Source of the DNA: Ailanthus altissimus | Lineage: Eukaryota; Streptophyta; Magnoliopsida; Sapindales; Simaroubaceae | Assembly (NCBI GenBank): GCA_946807835.1 | Contig: OX327684.1 | Span: forward strand, 10,688,501 to 10,752,500 | Reading direction: 5' to 3' | DNA length: 64,000 bases | Shown here: piece after piece, positions 11,566 to 22,828 of the stretch | How the letters are laid out: each line of letters begins with the position of its first letter | Position numbering within the stretch: the stretch's first letter is position 1 | Made by a program: the position numbers and the translations under genes | The notes under the pieces: model-generated | Database searches by the model: none | Seen by the model: the letters and a program-made list of their open reading frames with translations, nothing else | Told to the model about the DNA's origin: nothing

Positions 11566-12985
11566 TGATGGGATATTCTTATATCTTAAAATTGGGTGCA
11601 AGTATACACTATCGTATGCAAGTAATAAATGGACAAAAGAATTGGATGTCGAACCCACAGGGATAATATCTTTTTTTTAACCAAGTACTAAAATTATGTC
11701 TTTCTAGTAATTATTCAGAAAAATAAAAATCTAAGAATGAAATTAGAAAATATAAAAGCAATGAAACAATGCAAATAGATTTGGACGATAGCAATATAGA
11801 GAAAATCTAAGGTTAATACTATCCCTCAATATACTTTCTAATGGTTAATCCTCTAATATTTAACTCCCTTAGTTCTTGTTATTGATTAACACACTAATGT
11901 ATTCACAAACTTATCCCAAGGTCATGCAAGTATACCTTAATTTACCAAATACCTATACTCCTATGGTACTTGTAATAAATTAAGATTCATTAAGTTAAGT
12001 CTTATTGATCATACATATCAATTAGGTATATTCCTATCCTAATTTGAAACTTGCATATGCAACATTGAATATTACTCTACAATTATACATTAAATTACCT
12101 AGGTCTAAATATAATGATTCTTCTTTCGAGTTTATCAAAATATTACCAATTCATTCACCATATATTGGCTAGATATATTGAAGTATTAAGAACAAGTAAA
12201 TTGAATAACAAAGAACTAAGTTTATTAAATATTAGAAAGATATAATAATTAAGCGCACATATTGAGTTCAAGTATTAACCTTAGAAAGAAAATTTAGTTC
12301 ATGGCTACAAGAGAAGAGCGGCAAAAATAATAAGAAATCATGACACAATTAATAGCAAACCAATATAGACATCGAATTGCTCTTGATTGTGCTATCTAAA
12401 AAACTCTTGATGCTGAAGAACGCCTTGAAAACCTCTCTATGACTACTTCAATTAAGCTCCAATTATTCTTTAAGACTTGTTTTTTGTGTTCTTAATGTTA
12501 TTGGATACTCTCTAAAGGCTGGGGATGAGTGGACTTCTATAGGGATTAATTTAAGCTTGAAAACCTCAATTCTTGTCGGAATAGGAATCGTGCTACCGCT
12601 GGGAAGGATATATTGGTATCACTGGAGCACTGCGTGTAAAAGGCCATATCACTAGAGCAGTGAAGGTCTAGCACTTGGCTGTCACTAGCGCAATGACGAG
12701 TTGGCACTAGGCCGATGAATTGTGACTTAAACATGTCTTGTTTCTGATTTTCTTATTTTAATTATTGTTTCAGCGTTGAGGAGAAAATCCTTGTGGCGCT
12801 GGGGCAACAGGTTCATATTTTGAAAATTTTATATTTTAGTCCTTGTTTTTTCTCCTTTATACTTTAAATTTCGTTCAAGTCCTTATAAATAACAATAATG
12901 TACATAAATAGCCATTTATTCTTGTAAAATAATAAAATATCAAGATAAAAACAAGAGAAAATGAATGACAAATATGCCCTTATCA
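11566..12985 (-). mobile_element. 5' LTR of the Athila-like element
   Basis: A 1,420-bp LTR, starting on the minus strand with TGATAAGGGC at 12985 and ending ATATCCCATCA at 11566, next to the primer site. The U5-like end shares 'gggttcgacatcc' and 'gtatacttgca' with the solo LTR at 7107-8402. The middle (12546-12730) holds the short 'agcgctg/ctagcgcaatga' type repeats seen in the other Athila-type LTRs here. The small ORF at 12546-12734 is part of those repeats, not a gene. Confidence 0.85.
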
Positions 12986-13861
12986 ACGGTCCAAATAATA
13001 TTTTTTGGAGCCTTAATGATTATTTCCCTTATAGCTTTTCTATTTGATAATGATGATACTTTTGTATTATGGTGACCATCTTTTATTTTTTTAATTATGG
13101 GAAATTACATGAAAAGCATTGTGACTTTCTTTTCTTGTTAGGGATTATGTCTGCTCTGAATTAATCTTGTTCTTAAAAGTGGTCAATCAAAAGTAGTTGT
13201 TAAGATTGAACTGAGTAATTATGTAGACGAGGAGGTTCCACTAATGAGGAAAACTAGTAAGGATGCTTCTCCTTAAAATAAGTCATCTTTAGAATATGAG
13301 TGCACGTTATTCTTTGCTTTTGAATCTTTTGAGATTGATATTTGTCTATGTTTTTCTTTGTAGATATACACGGTATCGACGGGAGTAGGAAGCATACTCC
13401 TTAAAAGGAGCTTTCTTCTCAGCATCTGTTTGCTTAAGGATTTGTTAGGGGTGTTTCTAATCGAGGTTGAATGGACCAGTCAACTACTTTTGGTCTTGGT
13501 CATAAGGATTAGCCTACTACCCCTAGTCAAAGTGCTAGTTCTTTAGGGGCTCTTGCCCGAAAACCCCCTTCAGCAGAAGAAAAAAGAAAATGAGTAGTTA
13601 ACCCTTCTCAATCGAACATTGGCCCTACACTATTAAAAGAGAAACCAGCTAAAGGGATGTTGTTTATAAGCTAATAATAGGAAACCCCTCGACCAAAACT
13701 TCGAGTTGTTTATTAGTACCTGATTCCTCTTTTTAAGGAAGTAGAAGATATAATTAGTCCTTTTCAAGCCTATGAAATATGAGACTATGACCATTTCACT
13801 ACCTTCTACATGTCGTTCGTGAGTGTGATGAAGGTATTTTCCTTGTTTTGTTGTCTCATAT

Positions 13862-14512
13862 GTGTTAGATTCTTCTTTCTTTTCGTGTTTTATGATTTAT
13901 TTTTTATTTTCAGATAGTGATAGCTTATTGCTCTATCGTAAAGCTATTCTTAGGGAAATGTTTTATGGTTTAAAGACTTTTAATCTTGAAAAGAAGTCAA
14001 CTAAAGTTAAAAGGCAATACCATCTTAGAAATAGAGTGGCAAAGTCCTTAGAAGAGAAACTTGAGGAAATGTCTACTAGGGCAGCAATGGTTGAGAGTCA
14101 TGCATCCAAACTTGAAAATCTAAGTAAAATTTATCAAGATAGGGCTACTGAAGGAGTTGCTTCTGCTAACCGCAAGGTTACTGAATTGATAAGGCAGATA
14201 AGTACCTAGAAGGTTGAGTGAAATATTTAAAGGAGCTTGTTAAGACTCTTAAGAAGGAATCTACTCGAATGTACGCTTATGTTGAGGAGGCTGAGGCATG
14301 CGTTGATAAGGTTGATGATATCGAAGAGCATTCATTTACCTCGGGTGTCATGCAAGGGTTTAAGAGGAATGTTAGCCTTTTTAAATAACACTGCCCTGAT
14401 ATCAACCACCAGTGATTGGATGATGCATTGCATGCCTCAAACTGTAAGGAGGGTGAGGTCGATGACTCTTCTGATACTTTTGATGATCAAGTTTCTCCTC
14501 ATTCTTAGGTTT
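13862..14512 (+). pseudogene. Antisense extra ORF of the Tat-like element (coiled coil)
   Basis: Plus strand, opposite to pol. The first open piece (13862-14209) is rich in Glu, Lys and Leu ('EEKLEEMSTRAAMVESHASK') and predicts a coiled coil. Another frame continues with 'KELVKTLKKESTRMYAYVEE', 'SFTSGVMQGFKRN' and an acidic end (EGEVDDSSDTFDD). So it holds at least one frameshift plus stops. Exon-like pieces with AG acceptors ('cttgttag' near 13140, 'tttgtag' near 13365) lie upstream. Plant Tat-lineage elements are known to carry antisense extra ORFs between pol and the 3' LTR, often annotated as 'putative gypsy type transposon' proteins. The role is unknown. Confidence 0.5.
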
Positions 14513-14664
14513 TTCTATTATTAACTTTTTTGGTTGTATTCTCTTTTGTAAAAATTCATGATGCTGAATGAGAATTATCTTTTTTGATGTGCATGCTTCA
14601 TTTTTATCTCCTTTGTCTTTTTATTTTTTCTTAAAGAGTACAATAATGTATTTATGGATAATAG

Positions 14665-17446
14665 TGTAATATCCAACCCTTATTAGTAGTATTGGTGCCT
14701 AGATTTTGGCATAGAGTAATAATGACACCATAGGGTTACTCAATTCTAACCCTATTAGAAATATTTTTTTATAGTGCACGTGAGATATATTAGACCTAAT
14801 TTGGTAATTTCACACTCGGTCAGAGTGTCGAACGACCCTAGAATATTTTTGAAATTTTTCTCTATTGGCTTGGAAAAGGAAATTTTAATTTACTACATGA
14901 ATTTCCATTTAAGGGTTATGGATGGAACAAGCCTTTGTTGAGAAACACAATCAATATGTTAGAGAATTGACCAATTAGAGACAATTTCATGGATTGTCAA
15001 GTTGGAAGTCTAGTTAGTTCTTTTGACTATTCTAACTAAATAGTTAGAAAGGAACCAATTAAATCCTTCCATTTTAAACTAATGGCAATTTAGAAATTTT
15101 GAGTTAGTTAAGGGACAAATTGGACTTTTGAGAGAGCACCATATAAGGAGGAAGTGTGTAGAATTTTGGCCAAGTTAAAAACAAAGACATTTTAGGTAAA
15201 AAGAGAGGAAATTTGGTCAAGGTGAAGGGGTGCTGCTACAATAAAACCCAAAGTGATTTCATGAGTTTTCATACTTGATCAAGCCAAAATAAAGCCAAAC
15301 ACAAGTTTCTAAGATCAATTGAAGCTTCCATTAGTGAAAATCCAAGGAAAAGAGGTAAGAAAAGCATTGTTTTATAGTGATGTATGTGTGAATTTTCAAG
15401 ATTGCTTCAATTGATGTTCTTGTGTGTATTCTTGATTTAGATTGAGTTGAATTCAAGTGTGGAGCTTAAATGAGTTATCAAATTGAAGAAACTAGTAAGG
15501 TAAGAATTAGGGTTTTGGGTGACTTTGATGTAAAAACTTCAATTGGTTGTAATTAGGACATTAGAATGAAATTGACTTAATTTTGATACTATTGGAACAA
15601 GAAATTGAGAAAAGAAATGTGCTGGGTGAGTAGGGCAAAATTCGAGCACTTAGGGGATTATAGGGCTTGAGTTGTATTTTGGTAGAATTGTTGTGTATAA
15701 ATGGTGCCTTATGTAAATTGAATGTATATGCTTGATGAAAAATCAAAAATAAAGAAAATGGGACATAATTATCCATTTTGGCAAGGTAAAGGGAATTATG
15801 TCTAACTGAAGTTATAGGGTGTTAAGCAATTTTCTGGGCATAGGATGGTGAATTAGATAAGATTGAACAATTTCGTAAATAAAAATCGAAAAGTAGTATC
15901 CATCCAGCCTTTGTATGCCGATTAGAGCGTTTAGTAGTTAAATGAGATTCTAGCATTTGAATTGGTTCTAAATGTCATTTATGGCATGTAAGTGAAGAAA
16001 ATTGAGACTGGTAACGGGAGCAGAAATCCAGAGTGAAATTGAGCTCGGAGCGGTTGTGAGTAAAACAAATATGTCATTATTTCTGTTTCGTTTAATATGT
16101 TTTCGCATATTGAAATTGTATATTTTATGGGCTTTTAATGCATAAACATGATTTACGATTTTGATATATATCCATTGATATGCATTTATATGTTCGGTTT
16201 AAGAAACAGTTTTTAAACTGCTACATTAGTTTAAAAGGCCACTAGTACCCTCATATTATAGTGGTGGTGATGGTTTAAGACCCGACCGATATATTTCGTA
16301 CACATGGACAAGTATTGGGGGGCATGTCACTAACTTCAGGTAGTCAGGTTGCCGAGTCATGTGAGTTGATCTATGTGTACGGGGTATTGTCTCGCTATAT
16401 GTATGCGATGTAGGATTCCGCTGCATAGTTAATGAGATGTCTTGAGATGTCACAGTGGATGTTGCTAGTTGACACGTCCCATGACCTACTCACGTGTACG
16501 GTGCTAGTTGAGTCGCTGCGTGAGTATAGAGCTTTAGGGTTACCATTGGTACAGTTTAGAAAGAAAATGGTCGAGCGAAGGCTTTAATAGTTTTCGATCT
16601 ACCGATCGTATATTAGGCATTTATATGTACATGCTAATTATTATATCTTACAAATTCTGGATATTATTTTTCAAAGATGTAAATAAACCCTACTCGGCAA
16701 GATTTCATCGGCATATGAAGTTAGAAACCATTTTACAGCTTTATACAAGTTTTAGAAGCATGATTTATGCATGTATTTTAGAATTTAATATCTATGTAGA
16801 ATTTTATTTTATTTAAAATCTTAAATGCACTCACTGAGCTTCTTTAACTCACTCATTTTGTGTTTTATATTTTCTAAACCCCCTTTCTAGGTGTAGGTCT
16901 CGGTGCGCAAGCTGCTGATTGTCCTACTGCGAATTAGTGGACCAAATCTAAAGATCATTTTTGTAAATGTAAATGTGCTAAGTAGCACTCTTTTTGCTTT
17001 CTGTATAGTAGTTCCAGGCTTGTGTTGCACATATTTTTTTAATAAACAAGAAAAAGTCTCGATATTATAATGATCTTTTCACTTTTTGTTAGTATGCCAG
17101 TTTTTTGTTCAAAATGAAATCATTTAGTTGAGTTGGATTTGGTTTTGAAAGGGACCGGAGGTCCTATTTGGCAGTATTAATAAGCGGTTTGAAATATAAG
17201 TCATTTCTTTGCGGGTTTTGTATAGGATTTTTAGAAAAATATGGGAAACTTTGCCCCTCTTTTTTAAAAATTTAAGAAGTCATTTCCATATATATTCCAA
17301 TATTTTCTCAGTAATAGCAAGAACTAAAAAGGGGTTCACCTTATGAAATTTCTCAACTTACATAGATAAATTCTTAGGAACTTCCGTCGGGGTGCCCGAC
17401 AAGGCCGCTGAGATCTATAGTAGAGGGTGTCAGGTGGGTCCTATCA
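14665..17446 (+). mobile_element. Solo LTR (Ty3/gypsy-like) with target duplication AATAG
   Basis: A 2,782-bp LTR, starting TGTAATATCC and ending CCTATCA, with AATAG at 14660-14664 and 17447-17451. Ignoring the LTR and one duplication places the Tat pol C-terminus in frame to the tail LLKHYYP and a stop, which strongly supports these borders. A TATA-like 'atataag' lies near 15141 and an AATAAA signal at 17041-17046, both in plus orientation. The family looks like those beginning TGTAAYxxCC (Tekay/Del-like), but with no internal region this is tentative. Short ORFs inside (15561-15776 -, 16256-16453 -, 16625-16816 +) are not genes. Confidence 0.82.
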
Positions 17447-19762
17447 AATAGTGTTTCAAAAGTTCAACATTCTATGGTTTTTTAAAAACTCTTCCATCGG
17501 TGTGCTCGAGCTCACACGCGTTTGCTCAGACTCTTCTAAGTACTTTAGAAAGACATTCTCAGTTGGGTTCAAGGACTCCATCAGTTTAATCATTTATATT
17601 TGGCAAGAATTTTCTTAAGACTAGGTCTTCTTATTGGAATTCTCAAGCTCGAACACATTTGTTGTAGTATTGAGTAATCTTCTGCTGATAGACAGCAGTT
17701 CAAATTTTGGCTATGTTCCTATTCTGTTTAATGAAGTCTAGGCTTTTTCTCATGAGTTCTTCATTTTTCTTTTGTCAAAAGTTTACGCTATGTGAGTATA
17801 TATGCCTATCATTGTTGGGATCATGGCTTCATAGGTAAAGGCAATAAAGAAAGGCATTTTTTTTATGGCTACTTTGCTGATAGTTCGTAGAGCTCATAGA
17901 ACTTTAAGCAACTCACCAACCTAAGCTTTTTTCTTCTCGGTCAATTTCTTTTTTAATAGCTTTTTTATGAGTTTGTTGGAGATTTCTAAATGTCAATTCA
18001 TCTTTGGATGAGCAAGTGAGGTAAACAGAAGATGAATTCAGATCTGCTTATAAAATTTTTTAAAGTTCTCGCTGTCAAACTATTTATCATGGTCTATGAT
18101 GATGGTATGAGGTATCCCAAATCTGCAAACTAGATTTTTTTGCATAAAGTCTTGAGTTCTTTTTGTTGTGATGATTACTAAAGGCTTGGCCTCTATCTAT
18201 TTGGTGAAGTAATCTATGGTGATGATTGCGTATTTGGTTGATCCCCTTTCATAAGGTAGAGGACTAATTAGGTCGAGCCCTCATTGTGTGAAACGCTAGG
18301 GCCTATTCATTATTTTTAGATTTTTTGATAGAGCATGGATGTTATTAGTATAATTTTGGCATGTGTTGCATTTTTTAACTAGCTCCTTTGTGTCATTGAA
18401 CGTAGTAGGCCAATAATACCCCATCTTGAAGGTTTTGTAAGCTAAGGCTTTTACTCTGAAATGGTTTTCGAAAATCCCTTCATGTATTTTGTGGAGCACA
18501 TAATCAGCTTCGTTAGGTGTCAGCTTCTCAAGTAAGGGAGGAAGTACCCTCATCGATAGAGGATGCCATCGATAATTGTATAACGAGATTCTTAATATCT
18601 TAACTATCATGCTTCTTGCTAATTTTGTGGCAAGATTTCTTTTTTAATGAAGTCTCGAATTAGGTCCATCCAATCGAGTTATGGATCAATATGCATAATG
18701 TCTTTGGGTTCTCTCATTTCTATACTTGGTCAGGGAATGAATTTGAAGGGCATAAAAACACAGTATTCAGGCTTTTTCTGTTGAAGCTATGCATGCTAAG
18801 ATATTTGCCTTGTGATTTTCTTCTTTTGGTATCTATTAGATAACTACCTCCTCAAATTATTTTTTTATTATCTCGACTATCTTGAGGTATACGTCCATGT
18901 GATCTCTTTAAGCCTTATTTCCTTTATTTGCTTGAATAATGATGAGCTGTGAATCATTCATTACAAGGATTTTCTTAGCCAGAAGTGCATGTGTGACCTA
19001 TAATCCAATGAGGAGAGCTTCGTATCTAACATCATTGTTAAAGGCTAGGAAGCCACTATATAACGAGTTAATCTCCTTCAAGAATGATAAGAATTACTCT
19101 AATCACTCTCTCTTTTGAGTTTAAAGTTTTATTAATAAAAAGTGTCCAGGTAGGGGTGTAGGGGTTTTCTTTTCCTTGAACGTTTGAGGATTCTTCATAC
19201 AGGGTATCTCTTTAACCTGGTTTCTGTAAGTATATATTATAGTTGATAAGGCCTGTGCTTGTATTGTATCTCGAATTCATTAAGATCGATTGCCTACTTA
19301 ACGAGATGTCTAGAGAGGTCCAGGTTATGAAGAATCTTCCTAAAGGGCTGATTTATGAGGATGATTATTATATAGGCTTGGAAGTAGGGCAGCAACTTTC
19401 GTTCAATTGTGACTAACGCCAAAGCTAGTTTTTCTGTTAGTGAATAACATGTCTCAATATCCAAAAATACTTTGTTAATAAAACAAACTAGTCTCTAGAT
19501 GTTTCTTTCTTCTCTGACCAATGTTGTGCCTACTGCTCGAGCAAAGACTCTTAAAGAATATGATCAAATGGTCACCTACTCTTAATATAGTGGGGTGGAG
19601 TGGTTAAGCTAGGGGGCTAGGTATTCTTTCAGTTTCTGAAAAGCTTCCTCATATTTCGAGGTCCATCTTGTTTTTTCTTTGCTCTTGATAGCCTAAAAAA
19701 AATAAAGTATTGTTAGTAGCTTTTGAGATGAAACGACTAAGAGCAGCTATCTAGCCTGTAAG
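17447..19762 (-). pseudogene. Tat-like RNase H and integrase, degenerate
   Basis: Minus strand. Just inside 19762 the frame reads KLTG (stop) IAALSRF, the RT-to-RNase H connection; RNase H remnants follow to about 18900. The open piece 18296-18610 is the integrase zinc-binding domain: the His pair in 'IHEGIFENH', 'GYYWPT', then the Cys pair in 'KCNTCQ'. The integrase core follows with stops (17960-18290), then a C-terminal module ('YYNKCVRA', 'DLVLRKFLPN', 'ELEHTDGRVF', 'NVELLKHY'). Many stops; non-functional. Confidence 0.75.
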
Positions 19763-19768
19763 TGTTAG

Positions 19769-20189
19769 AGTGTGTGGGGCCCACCAACGCTTTGGTACCC
19801 AACCAGGCCAGCTCAATGGGTACAAGGACGAACCTCTAAAGGCCTATAAGGCCTCCATGGAGATGGGGGTGGGGGTTCGATTCCCTAGGGGTGCAGGTAA
19901 CCTGCGGATTGTGTGCTGGGGCGCCAGTAGGTGCTGAGGTGTCAGCCACTGGTTGGGTACCAAAGCGTTGATAGGCCCCACACACTCTAACAAAAAGGTC
20001 AGCCTTTTTGTAAGAGTGTATGGGACCCACCAACACCTTGGTCCACCAGCTAGATGACACCTCAGAGCCACTGGCGTCCCACCACACAATAATCAGGTTA
20101 CCTGCGCCCCCAACCAATGTTATGTTGAACCTGGGATCTCATCCCTTATAAGCCTTTAAGGTTCAATGGTTGTACCCATTGAGCTGGTT
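19769..20189. mobile_element. Inverted pair of tRNA-derived SINE-like units with a third tail fragment
   Basis: Two related units are joined tail to tail. The plus unit (about 19806-20010) has an A-box-like 'ccagctcaatgggt' at 19808-19821 and a perfect B box GGTTCGATTCC at 19874-19884. The minus unit (about 19993-20189) has the same A-box region at 20174-20187 and a damaged B box (GGTTCAACAT). They share a palindromic centre, 'aaaaaggtcagccttttt'. A third, inverted copy of the tail lies at 19769-19805. The cluster is flanked by TGTTAG at 19763-19768 and 20190-20195. Pol III boxes suggest SINEs; the fold-back form could also be a DNA element. Confidence 0.55.
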
Positions 20190-22338
20190 TGTTAGGGTAT
20201 GTGCTTACGCGCCATCCCAGTTTGTATGAATATTTAGTTTGTAATATTTATACAATGCATATTTTATTAAATCGCTGATAACTTTTATTAAATGGTAGTT
20301 AAGCTTGTAACATTATAAACATGATATGATCTAAATGAATTCATATCTGGTTTAAAGAAGTTTAGACCATGGCTAAGAGTTAGCAAAACTGATAGTTATA
20401 AATGCTAAGTGTTAGCAGGTTATAATAGCCAGCAAGATCTAAAAAGTTAGAACCTAATCTATAATGTAACAAAGACCTGAGAATCTACTAGTAATGAAAA
20501 GGTTGCAATAAGTTGTAATACACACTAAGAAAAGTCATTATGGAAGTATCTTCTCAAATAAAGAGTTCCTGATCTACGTTCACTAATGTGGGTCTATCGG
20601 TGATACACATAGATTAGTGTATGTCTATAGCTGTATTGTACTGATGGTTATTCTTAGTTAACCATGAGCTTGGTTGAAGTTCATATAGACATACAGGTAT
20701 TCAGTTGGGACTGGATACTGAACAGACTCAAGAGGACCCCAATAGATATCCTATGTAACCGTCAAAGGAAGGTTCTCTCGAGTTGAGTAGTATTTGTGGT
20801 CCTACGACCTGAGCGCCACGGTGAACTTGTGGGAGATCCATCATACTTTGGTTCCACGTATGTCAGAGACCTTTCATGGTCTGACCGTTGCGTGTCGCTG
20901 GGTATGGTCCGATGCTCATGGAGTTCGGTGTGCGTAGATATGGAATCCGCCAGCTCACATAGATGGGTTGTATATCTGAACTTTGAGATTGTATCTTGTA
21001 AAGTCTTATGGCCGTAAGTAATCTACCTGGGAAAGGAGTTTCCTACAGGTTCGAACATTATAGCAAAAGTGTTTGCGTATATTGTTCATAAAGATACGAA
21101 TCTGGAGATAATATAGTAATGGATGAAATTATCGGGATTTGACGGTAATGATCTGTATCCCGTTCATCCTGGATATAATGACGGAAGGATTATACGAATA
21201 TGGAGTAACCTCAACATGTATGGTCTAACGCACTAATTTGTAATATCCGTAACGTGTGCGTGAGGCATCATTAACGGACTTGTGGAATAGTTCCATTTGA
21301 CGAATCGGGCGTGGACCTAGGGAGTCCCAATATGAAATGTACTCTTTGAGCACTTGGGCAGCGTACCGTATTGAATAGTTCAATACAGTAAAATCCAGCA
21401 ATTTACTAAGGTTACGTTAACTAAAGTGTATAGTCAAATGGTGGGACCCACTTTAGGTTAACTTAGTAACCGAGTAAGGACATAATTGTAATTTCACTTG
21501 ATAATTATTTAATTGTTAAATAATTCTAATAAATATTTATTTATTTAATTGTTGAATAAATAATTTATGTTTAACTAAGGTTAAGAGTTAACCATTTAGT
21601 TAAATTAGATTAACAATACTTAATGGTTAAGTAAAAGTTAACATAACCATGATTAAGTTAGTTAATTATAGTTAAAATATTTAAATATTCTTTAACTTAA
21701 CTAAAGTTAAGTGTTAACTATAGTTAGAATATTTAAATGTTAATTTAACCTAACTAAAGTTAAGAGTTAACTAAGATTAGGTTAGGTTAAATACAAATTG
21801 AAATTAAGTGAAATTAATTGTAATGAAATGAAATTAATTTTATTTGTATAAATAAGACAAATGTAAATTAAATTGATAAGTCTTTTTTGTTAATTTGATT
21901 TTGCAAATTTTGGTCAGCCAATTCAAAGAGAAAAAAGAGAAATTGTTTTCTAAAATATGGATTCAAGAGTTGAATTCATTATTTTCTTTTAAGGCATAAA
22001 ATCAATTTAGCAAAATAGGTTTTGATTAATTGTTAATCAAAAAGGAAAAATTAATATCATAAGTTTAAGTGGTTAAACTTCTGCCGGATCAAAGGCTGTC
22101 ATTCTAGATAATCAAACCCACCATTGTTGATTACTAGAATTGATCAAAGACAATATTTTGGTGGACTTCAACAATCTCCATCCAAAGGCTTCAAAGGTTA
22201 TTCCTCAATTTCGTTTCTGTTAATTCAATTAATATATTTTGATTGTGTTTACTGCAATGTTTTAAGCTTCCGCTGCTTCATTATATGTATGAGATATGTA
22301 TATATTGTTGTTAAACACAAAATTCACATGCATACACC

Positions 22339-22793
22339 TAGGGGTGGGCAAAAAACCGAAAAACCGAACCGGACTCGAAAAACTGAACCGAATTGGTCGG
22401 TTCGATTCGGTTTTTCTCTTGGTCGGTTCGGTTTTCGGTTTTTTATTTTAAAAACCGAAAAATTCGGTTCGGTTTTCGGTTCGGAAGGCCGAACCGCGAA
22501 CCGAACCGAAAAAACCGAATTTAAAAAAAAATTAAAAAATTAAAAAAAAAATTAAAAAAAATTAAAAAAAAATTAAAAAAAATTAAAAAAATTATAAAAC
22601 CGAACCGAACCAAACTGACCCAAACCGAACCGAAAAACCAAAACCCGAACCGAACCGAACCGAACCAGTTCGGTTCGGTTCGGTTTTTGATTTTTCGGTT
22701 CGGTTTTCGGTTTTATTTTTCAAAAACCGATCGGCTCGGTTCGGTTTTCGGTTCACACTAAAAACCGAACCGAACCGGATTTGCCCACCCCTA
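22339..22793. mobile_element. hAT-type MITE with target duplication CATACACC
   Basis: 455 bp with terminal inverted repeats TAGGGGTGGGCAAA / TTTGCCCACCCCTA and an 8-bp duplication CATACACC at 22331-22338 and 22794-22801, as made by hAT transposases. The interior consists of CGGTTCGGTTTT-type repeats on both strands around an A-rich core (22520-22600), so the element is largely palindromic. It encodes nothing; the open frames at 22124-22543 and 22592-22837 are translations of the repeats. This is a widespread plant MITE type. Confidence 0.92.
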
Positions 22794-22828
22794 CATACAC
22801 CCATGAATGGACAACTCCCAACAGTAAG

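Larger units (their letters stand above)
9715..12985 (-). mobile_element. Athila-like Ty3/gypsy element, 5' part (LTR, primer site, gag), truncated by the copia insertion
   Basis: Minus-strand element consisting of a 5' LTR (11566-12985), a tRNA-Asp-type primer site (11542-11559) and gag (about 9720-11420). It is interrupted at 9715 by the copia element, at a position matching the gag-protease linker of the related element near 57310. On the outside, ACGGT at 12986-12990 would be one half of its target duplication; the other half and the rest of the element lie beyond the window. It is inserted in the region downstream of pol of the Tat-like element. Confidence 0.82.
19763..22823 (+). mobile_element. 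Solo LTR of copia family C with target duplication GTAAG, itself hit by two insertions
   Basis: The LTR starts TGTTAG at 19763, resumes at 20190 (TGTTAGGGTATGTGC) after a SINE-like insertion, and ends CTCCCAACA at 22823. Perfect duplications GTAAG lie at 19758-19762 and 22824-22828. Net of the SINE-like unit (421 bp plus 6) and the hAT MITE (455 bp plus 8) the LTR is about 2.17 kb, matching the 2,227-bp copy at 1292. Ignoring it restores the Tat frame across the RT/RNase H junction (LTG, then IAAL). Confidence 0.88.

Noticed and set aside
19806..19890. A genuine tRNA gene
   Set aside because: A- and B-box-like motifs are present, but the spacing and arms do not form a cloverleaf and the sequence recurs inverted beside it; a SINE-like unit explains it better.
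20185..20189. LTR start at 20190 with adjacent TGGTT as its target duplication
   Set aside because: TGGTT does not recur after the LTR end at 22823; GTAAG at 19758 and 22824 does, which places the true start at 19763 with a later insertion.
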